This document shows, in pieces, positions 16,760 through 24,062 of a stretch of DNA of 64,000 nucleotides (within the stretch, counting starts at the first letter, position 1; the number at the start of each line of letters is the position of its first letter). The DNA is from Brevundimonas lenta (lineage in GTDB: Bacteria; Pseudomonadota; Alphaproteobacteria; Caulobacterales; Caulobacteraceae): contig NZ_JACIDM010000001.1 in the NCBI RefSeq assembly GCF_014196335.1, positions 1,342,195 through 1,406,194 on the forward strand. The letters run 5' to 3'. The notes beneath the pieces were generated by a model. The model saw only the letters and a list, made by a program, of their open reading frames with translations, was not told where the DNA came from and made no database searches. Made by a program: the position numbers and the translations under genes.

Positions 16760-18553
16760 TCAGGCCGCCAGCGACGCCGGGTTGGCGACCGCTTCGTCCA
16801 GCGCTGTGCGCACCCGCGCGATCACGCCTTCCCAGTCGTCGAAGGTGTCGCGGCGGAAGAACTCCAGGTGCGGATAGAAGGGGTATTTGTCCGTCGCCAG
16901 ATAGTGCCAGTCGTCCGGCGCGGTGATCATCCACGCCGTGCCGCCCACGGCCGCCGCCAGGTTGGTCCCGGCGATGCCCGGTCCGACCACCAGGTCCAGC
17001 GCCGCCGACAGGGCCGCCACATCCTCCAGGTCGTCCTTCAGGTCGATCGGCGGGGTCCAGATCTTCACCCCGGCCGCCTCGGCCGCCGCCAGGTCCTCGG
17101 CCACGTCGCCGCACTGCAGATTGACCATCACCGCGCCCGGCGTCGTCAGCACTGGCTTCCAGCGCTCGAAGCTCGAGAAATACCGCGCCCGCGATCCGGT
17201 CAGCACCAGGCTCTTCCAGTGCAGCCCGACCTTCAGCCCCGGACCCAGCTTCTCCAGCTCGGCCTTCCAGTGCGCCACCTTCGCCGGATCGGCGACCAGA
17301 TAGCCCCGGCGGTTCGGGAAGCTCTCCACCGTCGGCCGGTAGATCGCCAGCAGCGACGCCATCGGGACCCAGGCGTCGACGCCGCCTTCCAGCTCCTCGG
17401 CGAACGGCACATAGCGGGTGATCCGGCCCTCCAGCTTCACCGCCTTGTGGCCGCCGAACACAGCCTCCGGATGCGCGCGCTGGAACAGGCCGATCAGGCG
17501 CGGCTCCACGGCCACGAACACCTTGCCCTCGGGCCCCACGGCCTTGATCGCGTCGCCGATCACGGTGCCGAACACCATCTCGTCGGCGATGCCCTGTTCA
17601 CCCACGATCAGCAGCCGCTTGCCGCGGATATCCTCCGTCTTCGGGTCCCAGCGCGGCGCGTCCACCGCCACCCGCATCGATTCCGGCAGATGCGGATCCA
17701 GCCGCACCTCATAGGCCTCGAAGCCCTCGGGGATCCGGCCCAGCGTCATCAGCAGCATGGCCCGCGCCATGTTCATCATCGCCCGCTCGTACGGATTCTC
17801 CGCGCCCGGCATGGCGGCGTCCAGGTCCTCCAGCGCCCCCAGCGCATCGCCCAGCGGCTGGCGGGCGTTGGCGCGGTTGTAGCGGGCCTTGGCGAAATTC
17901 GGGTCGTGCCGCAGCGCCTCCTCGAAGAAGGTCAGGGCCGTGCCCATCTCGCCCTGGTCGCTCAGCACCGTGCCCAGCGTGTTCCACAGCACCGGCGATT
18001 CGGGCTCCACCGCGATCAACGCCCGCAGCGTCTCCACGGCATCGCCGTAACGCTTCTGGTCGCGCTGCACGCAGGCCAGGTTGTTGGTCGCCTCGATATG
18101 TCCCGGCTCGACCGCCAGATATTTCAGCAGCAGCTTCTCGGCGATCTCCAGATAGCCCATCTGCTGCGCCAGCCGGCCCAGGTCGTGGGCCACGTCGGTC
18201 TCGTTGGGCAGCAGCTTCAGCGCCGCCTCATAGGCCTGCAGGGCCTGACCCAGCCGCCCGGACTTCTCCTGGCAGATGGCCAGCACATGCCAGGCGAGGC
18301 CGTTGGTCTCGTCCATCTTCAGCGCGTCCAGCGCGCGCCGCGCGCCCAGCTCGAAGTCGCCGGCCCGGATCGCCATCAGCGAGGCCTTCAGCTTCTCCAG
18401 CGCCTTGCGCTGCGTCTTCACGTTCAGCTTCGGACTGGCCAGCTGGTGCGACAGCTTGCGGATCGCCTCGGGGGAGGCGGAGTCGCCTGCGGTGCCCTGG
18501 GCGATGGGGGCGATCCCGTGGATCTGTTCGGGGACGAGTTCGACGGCGGACAT
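16760..18553 (-). CDS. flmG: Flagellin glycosyltransferase FlmG (TPR plus glycosyltransferase)
   Basis: A 597-residue protein. The start at 18553 (MSAVELVPEQ) is used because the longer frame upstream is shadow sequence. Residues ~60-300 are TPR repeats (for example AWHVLAICQEKSGRLGQALQAY and ATNNLACVQRDQKRYGDAVETL in part). The C-terminal half is a GT-B-like region with RLLIVGEQGIADEMVFG and VVGPGIAGTNLAAAVG. This TPR-N, GT-C layout and the location beside flbT, flaF and flagellin match Caulobacter FlmG (formerly FlbA), which glycosylates flagellin with a nonulosonic sugar. No sugar-synthesis genes are in the window. Confidence 0.85.
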   Translation of the reverse strand: MSAVELVPEQIHGIAPIAQGTAGDSASPEAIRKLSHQLASPKLNVKTQRKALEKLKASLMAIRAGDFELGARRALDALKMDETNGLAWHVLAICQEKSGRLGQALQAYEAALKLLPNETDVAHDLGRLAQQMGYLEIAEKLLLKYLAVEPGHIEATNNLACVQRDQKRYGDAVETLRALIAVEPESPVLWNTLGTVLSDQGEMGTALTFFEEALRHDPNFAKARYNRANARQPLGDALGALEDLDAAMPGAENPYERAMMNMARAMLLMTLGRIPEGFEAYEVRLDPHLPESMRVAVDAPRWDPKTEDIRGKRLLIVGEQGIADEMVFGTVIGDAIKAVGPEGKVFVAVEPRLIGLFQRAHPEAVFGGHKAVKLEGRITRYVPFAEELEGGVDAWVPMASLLAIYRPTVESFPNRRGYLVADPAKVAHWKAELEKLGPGLKVGLHWKSLVLTGSRARYFSSFERWKPVLTTPGAVMVNLQCGDVAEDLAAAEAAGVKIWTPPIDLKDDLEDVAALSAALDLVVGPGIAGTNLAAAVGGTAWMITAPDDWHYLATDKYPFYPHLEFFRRDTFDDWEGVIARVRTALDEAVANPASLAA

Positions 18554-18682
18554 TCGGCGATCCTGAAGCGACGACCCACCTTTGCGGGCGGGGTCACAAG
18601 AGATGGTTAACCACGTCTGTTTAGCCTGCGTTGGTTCCCGGCTTCCTAACGTTTGCGCCGGGCCGAAGGGGAAAGCCGCCCA

Positions 18683-19105
18683 ATGCCGCTCAAGCTGTCG
18701 CTCAAACCGGGCGAGAAATTCGTGTTGAACGGAGCCGTCGTCCAGAACGGCGACCGCCGCGGCGTGCTGATCCTTCAGAACAAGGCCAGCGTGCTGCGCG
18801 AGAAGGACATCCTCCAGCCCGAGGATGTGAACTCGCCGGCGAAGCGGATCTATTTCCCGGTCATGATGATGTACCTGGACGAGGTCGCGGCCCCCAAGGT
18901 TTACGACGAATTCGCGCTTCGCCTGACCGAGTTCATGGGGGCCACGCGCAATCCGGACGTTCTCGCCGACTGCGTCGCGGCGTCCCGGCACGTGATGGCC
19001 CGCGAATACTACAAGGCGCTGATGGCGGCCCGAAAACTGGTGGATTACGAGGAAGGTCTGGCGAATGTCGCTTCAGGCATACAAGACCGCAGCCACGCGG
19101 GCTGA
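18683..19105 (+). CDS. flbT: Flagellin translation regulator FlbT
   Basis: A 140-residue protein of standard FlbT length. It begins [20 protein letters not shown] and has the conserved [13 protein letters not shown] and [13 protein letters not shown] blocks. ATG 18683 is chosen over an upstream GTG-like start because of the GAAGGGGAAAG ribosome site. In Caulobacter FlbT binds the leader of flagellin mRNA and lowers its stability until the hook is complete. Its 3' end overlaps flaF by 41 bases, so the two are co-translated. Confidence 0.93.
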   Translation: MPLKLSLKPGEKFVLNGAVVQNGDRRGVLILQNKASVLREKDILQPEDVNSPAKRIYFPVMMMYLDEVAAPKVYDEFALRLTEFMGATRNPDVLADCVAASRHVMAREYYKALMAARKLVDYEEGLANVASGIQDRSHAG

Positions 19106-19430
19106 GAACCCCCGTGAAATGGAGTATCGGCTGTTCGGGCAGGTGACCCGGGCGCTGATGCACGCCTCGACGGTCGATGCCTCCGACATCGCCACCCGCA
19201 TCGACGCGCTCGACTGGAACCGTCGCCTGTGGTCGACGCTCGCCACCGACTGCTCCAACCCCGACAACGCCATGCCCATGGCGCTGCGGGCCCAGATCAT
19301 CTCCATCAGCCTCTTCGTCGGCCGCCACTCGTCCGCGGTCATGCGCGGCGAGGACGACTTCGAAGCCCTCATCGACATCAACAAGATGATCATGCAGGGC
19401 CTCGCCGGCCCGGGCGCGCAAGCGGCGTAG
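19065..19430 (+). CDS. flaF: Flagellin synthesis regulator FlaF
   Basis: A 121-residue protein with the FlaF blocks [34 protein letters not shown] and [15 protein letters not shown]. FlaF promotes flagellin secretion and opposes FlbT in Caulobacter. The 41-base overlap with flbT is unusually long but both frames carry recognisable family sequence, so both are genuine. It is followed by a gene-free 970-base region before the flagellin gene. Confidence 0.93.
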   Translation: MSLQAYKTAATRAENPREMEYRLFGQVTRALMHASTVDASDIATRIDALDWNRRLWSTLATDCSNPDNAMPMALRAQIISISLFVGRHSSAVMRGEDDFEALIDINKMIMQGLAGPGAQAA

Positions 19431-19433
19431 CCC

Positions 19434-19580
19434 GCCCTCTCCCGATGGGAGAGGGCTTGAGCGCCCGCGAGCGAAGCGAGTGGCTGCGCGAAAGGGTGAG
19501 GGTCGTCGTCGGATGCTCGTCACCACCCGACCCTCATCCGACCGGGCTCCGCCCGGCCACCTTCTCCCATCGGGAGAAGG
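19434..19580. repeat. Intergenic inverted-repeat element bounded by CTCTCCC/CTTCTCCC palindromes
   Basis: The left end is a perfect 23-base palindrome around CCCGATGGG (19434-19456) and the right end a palindrome around CCCATCGGG (19560-19580). Inner parts also pair: GGGTGAGGGTCG near 19493 with CGACCCTCATCC near 19528. The right end (GGGCTCCGCCCGGCCACCTT) is related to the ends of the elements at 20063 and 50035, so all three appear to be members of one family. Confidence 0.7.
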
Positions 19581-20062
19581 AAATCTTGCTGGCTATTCCC
19601 GAACTCTTTTCGCCAACCCGCGGATTTCCCCCACCTAAATTCCCTCTACGCAGCGAGGTATCCGCCTCCCCCATAATCTCCCCATCCCGTCGATGGGGAG
19701 GGCGTCGGATCCAGCGCCTCGACGACGACGGGCTGTGGTCGAGCGATGAAGCCCGGGCGAAGGGTAGTCCGGGGGGCCTCGTCGGACAGCGATGGATGCT
19801 GTCCGCTTGCTCGCCGCGCATCGAAGGTGCGGACCGCTGGCTCAGCCGATGTCCCACCCACGTCGCTTCCAGCAATGGCGGCGGCGGAGATCCGTCAAGG
19901 CTCTAACAGGGCCGCCAGCCGGAGGGCGCGCGAAACCAACGACCACGCGGGGCGGCCTGTCTCGTCGAAACGGTAAAACTATCAAAGCACCGGGCGAGGC
20001 CCGGACGCCCCGCGCCTTCCCCTCCCTTCCGGCGGCTCCCGCCGGAGGATGCACCCGCACGT

Positions 20063-20202
20063 CCTTCCCCCATTTCGGGGGAAGGTGGGCTGCGGAGCAG
20101 CTCGGATGGGGGCTGTCGATGGCGATCCCTCGTCTGGCCTGGCGGCTGCAGACAGAGCCCCCATCCGGCCCTCCGGGCCACCTTCCCCCGAAATGGGGAA
20201 GG
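20063..20202. repeat. Intergenic inverted-repeat element, CCTTCCCCC family, copy 1
   Basis: The left end is a palindrome CCTTCCCCCATTTCGGGGGAAGG (20063-20085, read as two halves) followed by TGGGC and TCGGATGGGGGCT. The right end (20157-20202) carries AGCCCCCATCCGG and CCACCTTCCCCCGAAATGGGGAAGG in part, the inverse of the left. The 140-base element recurs at 50035-50179 with the same ends and a different middle. No reading frame is inside it. Confidence 0.8.
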
Positions 20203-20310
20203 GGCGCTTCTGGACAGGGAGAACTTCCGGGCGGCGAAAATTGCCGGGTGGCCGCGCCCGTGCCCCGTCCGCGTCCCAACAAATACAATGAGATAGACGG
20301 TTACCGATCA

Positions 20311-20324
20311 GGCCCCGTTCTTGC
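20311..20324 (+). promoter_or_regulatory. Sigma-54-like promoter of the flagellin gene
   Basis: GGCCCC-GTTCT-TGC gives GG and GC dinucleotides separated by exactly ten bases, with four of six -24 bases and the TTGC -12 element matching the consensus TGGCAC-N5-TTGC. Transcription would start near 20336 and leave a leader of about 67 bases. Flagellin genes in Caulobacter are sigma-54 dependent. Confidence 0.65.
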
Positions 20325-20337
20325 GTAGGCCCCTTCG

Positions 20338-20374
20338 AACCAGAAACCGGTTCTACGGCCAGAAGGCCGTTAAC
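20338..20374 (+). promoter_or_regulatory. Two stem-loops in the flagellin mRNA leader
   Basis: GAACC-AGAAA-CCGGTTC and then ACGGCC-AGAA-GGCCGT form two consecutive hairpins between the predicted start of transcription and the ribosome binding site GGAAGGA. In Caulobacter FlbT acts on the flagellin leader, so these hairpins are candidate FlbT-responsive structures; that link is inference. Confidence 0.5.
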
Positions 20375-20402
20375 AACCGACCAGAATGGAAGGAACTACC
20401 CG

Positions 20403-21233
20403 ATGGTTATGTCGGTCAACACGAACGTGGGCGCCCAGATTGCGCTCCAGAACCTGAACGCGACCAACGCCCAACTGGCGACGACGCAGAACCGGATCAA
20501 CACCGGCAAGTCTGTTTCGAACGCCAAGGACAACGGGGCCATCTGGGCTATCGCCCAGGGCCAACGTGCCGACATTGGAGCACTGGGCGCGGTGAAACAG
20601 TCGCTCGACCGTGGCGTGGCCGCAGTCGACGTGGCGCTGGCGGCGGGCGAGACGGTCTCCGACCTCTTGCTCCAGATGAAGGAGAAGGCTCTCGCAGCGA
20701 CTGATGCGTCGCTCAAGACCGCGTCCCGCGCGGCCCTCAATGAGGACTTCAAGTCCCTTCGCGACCAGATCGCCTCTGTGACCAACAACGCCGATTTCAA
20801 CGGGATCAACCTGCTGAAGACCGGCGCCACCGGTTTCTCGGCACTGGCCAATGCGGCGGGCACTGCCACCCTCACGGTGCAGTCGGAAGTTCTCGCCCTG
20901 GGCAGCACGTCCGTCACGGTTACGACGACGCAATCGATCGACACCCTGACCAAGGCGACGGCCTCCCTTTCGGCCGTTTCCACCTCCATCGACCGTGTTT
21001 CGGGCGCCCTGGCGCGTCTGGGCACCAAGTCGAAGGCGCTCTCCACCCACCTGACCTTCGTCGGCAAGCTGACGGATGCTCTGGAAGCGGGTGTGGGCAA
21101 TCTGGTCGATGCCGATCTGGCGAAGGAAAGCGCCAAACTCCAGGCCCTGCAGACGAAGCAGCAGCTGGGGGTTCAGGCTCTGGGCATCGCCAATCAGACG
21201 CCGCAGCTGGTTCTGTCGCTGTTTCGCAGCTGA
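20403..21233 (+). CDS. Flagellin (FljK/FljM-like)
   Basis: A 276-residue filament protein. The N-terminal D0/D1 region is SVNTNVGAQIALQNLNATN and NNADFNGINLLKTG; the C-terminal D0/D1 region is AKLQALQTKQQLGVQALGIAN followed by QLVLSLF. The variable domain is short, as in caulobacterial flagellins. ATG 20403 has GGAAGGA eight bases upstream; an in-frame ATG at 20409 is possible. Which of the fljJ-fljO types it equals cannot be told by eye. Secreted by the flagellar export apparatus and likely glycosylated by FlmG. Confidence 0.95.
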   Translation: MVMSVNTNVGAQIALQNLNATNAQLATTQNRINTGKSVSNAKDNGAIWAIAQGQRADIGALGAVKQSLDRGVAAVDVALAAGETVSDLLLQMKEKALAATDASLKTASRAALNEDFKSLRDQIASVTNNADFNGINLLKTGATGFSALANAAGTATLTVQSEVLALGSTSVTVTTTQSIDTLTKATASLSAVSTSIDRVSGALARLGTKSKALSTHLTFVGKLTDALEAGVGNLVDADLAKESAKLQALQTKQQLGVQALGIANQTPQLVLSLFRS

Positions 21234-21254
21234 TTCACATCAGGCTCTCGCAGG

Positions 21255-21280
21255 CGCCGGAGGGGGAAACCTCTCCGGCG
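21255..21280 (+). terminator. Probable terminator after flagellin
   Basis: CGCCGGAG and CTCCGGCG form an 8-bp perfect stem extended by AGG/CCT pairing, shortly after the flagellin stop. It is followed by TCTCGCGTTT, so the U tract is short. Confidence 0.6.
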
Positions 21281-21300
21281 TCTCGCGTTTCCGGCCCGCG

Positions 21301-21936
21301 TCAGAACAGGCCGGTGACCCATTCCCATGAGTTGGTGATGGCGGCGCTCACCACCTCCCACGCCAGCCAGGCCGCCAGCGCGAAGGCGATCGTGCCGATC
21401 CAGGCGACCACGATCACCGCCCCGTCGCGCTGCATCAGGCCGAAGCCGAAGGCGGCGATGATCAGCGACGGGACCAGATTGGCGAAGATGATCGGCAGCA
21501 TCAGGATCACCACCAGGCCCGTGCAGGCCAGGCCGATCATCACCTCGCCGACCTCGTTGGTCATCGGCGAATACCGCGGGCGGGACCAGCGCTCGACCTT
21601 GCGCAGCGGTTTCAGCACCTTGGAAATCGCAGTCCGGTATCCGCCCCGGTCGATGCTGCTCCGCAGCACCCAGGCCGGCATCCACAGCTGGTCGCGGCGG
21701 ATCACCAGCTGCAGGGCGATCAGCAGGATCGGCAGGCCGATCACGGTCGTGGTGCCGGGCAGGGCCCCGATCAGCGCGCTGATCAGCCCCAGGAACAGCA
21801 GCAGGGCCCCGATCCCGCGCTCGCCGAACGCATTGACCAGCTCCCCCAGATACAGCTTGGGGTCGGTCTTGGCGCCGATGTCCTCGATGACCTGCGAGAA
21901 GGGCCGGTCGTCGCTCTGATAGTCGTAGTCTGGCAT
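21301..21936 (-). CDS. ExoD-family membrane protein
   Basis: A 211-residue protein with the ExoD pattern: an N-terminal soluble part containing KLYLGELVNAFGERGIGALLL, then PGTTTVIGLPILLIALQLV, a charged loop and C-terminal membrane helices. ExoD was named for a role in rhizobial exopolysaccharide production and alkaline tolerance, and its biochemical activity is unknown. The start at 21936 is preferred since the residues upstream are not family-like; no strong ribosome site is seen. It is convergent with flagellin. Confidence 0.85.
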   Translation of the reverse strand: MPDYDYQSDDRPFSQVIEDIGAKTDPKLYLGELVNAFGERGIGALLLFLGLISALIGALPGTTTVIGLPILLIALQLVIRRDQLWMPAWVLRSSIDRGGYRTAISKVLKPLRKVERWSRPRYSPMTNEVGEVMIGLACTGLVVILMLPIIFANLVPSLIIAAFGFGLMQRDGAVIVVAWIGTIAFALAAWLAWEVVSAAITNSWEWVTGLF

Positions 21937-22049
21937 CGGCGACGGGGGGATCCGAAGGTGTGTGCGCTGATCTATGCACGCTGGCGGTGACGCGCCACTT
22001 AACAAACGTCCATCCGTTGCAGATGTCGCAGGCGAACTTGAAGGCCGGG

Positions 22050-22235
22050 TCAGTGCTTCACGTGCTCCGGTTTGCCCGTCCGCTTCGTATGGGCGAATTC
22101 CTCAAGCTGCGCCTCGGTCATGGACTCGGCCATGTGCTTCGAGGCGCCCTTCAGCTCCGATTTCGGCGTATCGCCGCGTTTGGCGGACAGGGCGGCTCCG
22201 GCGGCCTTCTGCTGGGCGGCGGATTTTGCGGGCAT
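22050..22235 (-). CDS. DUF3008 family small protein
   Basis: A 61-residue basic protein. MPAKSAAQQKAAGAALSAKR and ELKGASKHM followed by MTEAQLEEFA and HTKRTGKPEH match the DUF3008 pattern throughout its length. The start at 22235 has GAAGGAG seven bases upstream, which is decisive over longer frames. Its function is unknown; the composition suggests a small nucleic-acid- or stress-associated protein, but that is a guess. Confidence 0.85.
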   Translation of the reverse strand: MPAKSAAQQKAAGAALSAKRGDTPKSELKGASKHMAESMTEAQLEEFAHTKRTGKPEHVKH

Positions 22236-22361
22236 GTCACGGCTCCTTCGGGACCCGGAAACCCGCAATCGTCCCGGCGGTTCCGCAGTTGTGACTTGCA
22301 GAACGCCGATCCTTGATGCCCGTTGCAGCGCTGCGGGACAGGCCCGCCAGGAGGGGTGGAT

Positions 22362-22877
22362 ATGCGCACGATCATCATGGTCGCCGGTCTGGCGACGCTG
22401 ACGCTGGCGGGCTGCAATCAGGCCGGCGACAAGGCGAAGGACGCCCCCGGGGCCGCGGTCGACGCCGCAGCGCCTGCTGCGGCGACGGGCCTGCCCGAAG
22501 GACCGACACCCGGCCTCTGGCGGGTGACCACCAGCATCGCCGGCATGCCCGCCAGCGTTACCCCGCCCGCTATGGAAACCTGCATCACCGAATCGAAATT
22601 CGAGTCCCAGGGCCCGGCGCCGGAGACCCCCGGCATGACGTGCGAACACCCGACCTTCCGCCGCGACGGCGACGCCGTGCTCGGCCGGTCGGTCTGCACC
22701 TCCACCGAGGGCGTCCGCATGGAGTCGGACTACCGCCTGACCGGCGACTTCACCCGCCGCTACACGATGGAGGTGAAGACCACGACCACGCCCGCTCCGA
22801 CCCCCGCCATGGCCTCCACGACCATGACGATGAATCTGGAGCGTCTCGGCGACTGTCCGGCGTCAGCCGCCCAGTAG
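22362..22877 (+). CDS. DUF3617 domain lipoprotein
   Basis: A 171-residue protein with a lipobox (LTLAGC, Cys near residue 16). The DUF3617 domain begins GLWRVTTSIAGMP and contains CITESKF, MTCEHPTFRRDG and FTRRYTMEV, the repeated Cys pattern of this family. It is preceded by GGAGGGG. Function is unknown; family members are periplasmic or surface lipoproteins in many proteobacteria. Its 3' end overlaps the convergent isovaleryl-CoA dehydrogenase gene by 15 bases. Confidence 0.85.
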   Translation: MRTIIMVAGLATLTLAGCNQAGDKAKDAPGAAVDAAAPAAATGLPEGPTPGLWRVTTSIAGMPASVTPPAMETCITESKFESQGPAPETPGMTCEHPTFRRDGDAVLGRSVCTSTEGVRMESDYRLTGDFTRRYTMEVKTTTTPAPTPAMASTTMTMNLERLGDCPASAAQ

Positions 22878-24026
22878 CTCGCGGCCGATCAGGAAGCGGC
22901 GGATCTCGTTGGTGCCGGCGCCGATGTCGTACAGCTTGGCGTCGCGCACCAGCCGCTCCACCGGCCACTCCTTCGTGTAGCCGGCCCCGCCCAGGGCCTG
23001 CACGGCCTCCAGGCTGACCTTCACCGCATTCTCGCTGGCCAGCAGAATCGCGCCCGCCGCGTCGTAGCGGGTCGTCTTGCCCTGGTCGCAGGCGCGGGCC
23101 ACCGCATAGACGTAGGCGCGGGCCGAGTTCAGGGCCACGTACATGTCGGCGACCTTGGCCTGCATCAGCTGGAAGCTGCCGATGGCCTTGCCGAACTGCT
23201 TGCGCTCGCGGACGTAGGGCAGGACCACGTCCAGCGCCGCCTGCATGATGCCCAGCGGGCCGGCCGACAGCACGGCGCGCTCATAGTCCAGGCCGCTCAT
23301 CAGCACGCCGGCGCCGCCGCCGACCGGACCCATCACGTTCTCCTCCGGGACCTCGCAGTCCTCGAACACCAGCTCGGCGGTGTCCGAACCGCGCATGCCC
23401 ATCTTGTCCAGCTTTTTGGAGACGCTGAAGCCCTTCATGCCGCGCTCGATCAGGAAGGCGGTGACCCCGCCGTTGCCTTCGCCGGTGCGGGCGTAGACCA
23501 CCAGGGTGTCGGCCGAGGGCGCGTTGGTGATCCAGAATTTCGTGCCGTTCAGGACGTAGCGGTCGCCCTCCTTGCGGGCCTGGGTCCGCATCGACATCAC
23601 GTCCGAGCCCGAGCCGGCCTCCGACATCGCCAGCGAACCGACGTGCTCGCCCGAGATCAGCTTCGGCAGATACCGGTTCTTCTGCTCCGTCGTGCCCCAG
23701 CGGCGGATCTGGTTGACGCACAGGTTGGAGTGGGCGCCGTAGCTCAGGCCGATCGAGGCCGAGGCGCGCGACACCTCCTCCATGGCCACCACATGCTCGA
23801 GGTAGCCGAGGCCGAGGCCGCCGAACTCTTCCTCGACGGTGATGCCGTGCAGGCCCAGCTCGCCCATCTCGGGCCACAGCTCGCGCCGGAACTGGTTCTT
23901 CTCGTCGATCTCGGCGGCCAGCGGGGCCAGCCGGTCGGCGGCCCAGCGGGCCGTGGTTTCGCGAATGGCGTCAGCGGTCTCGCCGAGGCCGAATTCCATC
24001 GATTGGGGGGCGTTGGGAATGCTCAT
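22863..24026 (-). CDS. ivd: Isovaleryl-CoA dehydrogenase
   Basis: A 387-residue acyl-CoA dehydrogenase. ITVEEEFGGLGLGYLEH, AMSEAGSGSDVMSM and KFWITNAPSAD are the FAD/substrate blocks. The catalytic Glu lies at about residue 249 in GLDYERA, the helix-G position that marks isovaleryl-CoA dehydrogenases, in contrast to the later Glu of short-chain enzymes. It oxidises isovaleryl-CoA to 3-methylcrotonyl-CoA in leucine breakdown. The next enzymes of that route (methylcrotonyl-CoA carboxylase and hydratase) are 27-33 kb away, so here the pathway is split between loci. Confidence 0.92.
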   Translation of the reverse strand: MSIPNAPQSMEFGLGETADAIRETTARWAADRLAPLAAEIDEKNQFRRELWPEMGELGLHGITVEEEFGGLGLGYLEHVVAMEEVSRASASIGLSYGAHSNLCVNQIRRWGTTEQKNRYLPKLISGEHVGSLAMSEAGSGSDVMSMRTQARKEGDRYVLNGTKFWITNAPSADTLVVYARTGEGNGGVTAFLIERGMKGFSVSKKLDKMGMRGSDTAELVFEDCEVPEENVMGPVGGGAGVLMSGLDYERAVLSAGPLGIMQAALDVVLPYVRERKQFGKAIGSFQLMQAKVADMYVALNSARAYVYAVARACDQGKTTRYDAAGAILLASENAVKVSLEAVQALGGAGYTKEWPVERLVRDAKLYDIGAGTNEIRRFLIGRELLGG

Positions 24027-24062
24027 GGGCCGGGGGTAGCACCGCCCGCGCGGCAGGCAAAG

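Larger units (their letters stand above)
19431..20402. other. Gene-free 970-bp region between flaF and flagellin
   Basis: No frame in this interval has protein-like composition. It contains the repeat elements at 19434-19580 and 20063-20202, a perfect palindrome CTCCCCATC-N5-GATGGGGAG at about 19677-19700, and GACAGC/GCTGTC near 19789-19803. The last 100 bases hold the flagellin promoter and leader. The remainder shows nothing I can name. Confidence 0.6.

Noticed and set aside
19431-20320. Short open frames in the flaF-flagellin gap
   Set aside because: They run through palindromic repeats on both strands, have no ribosome sites and consist of Arg/Pro/Gly-rich sequence.
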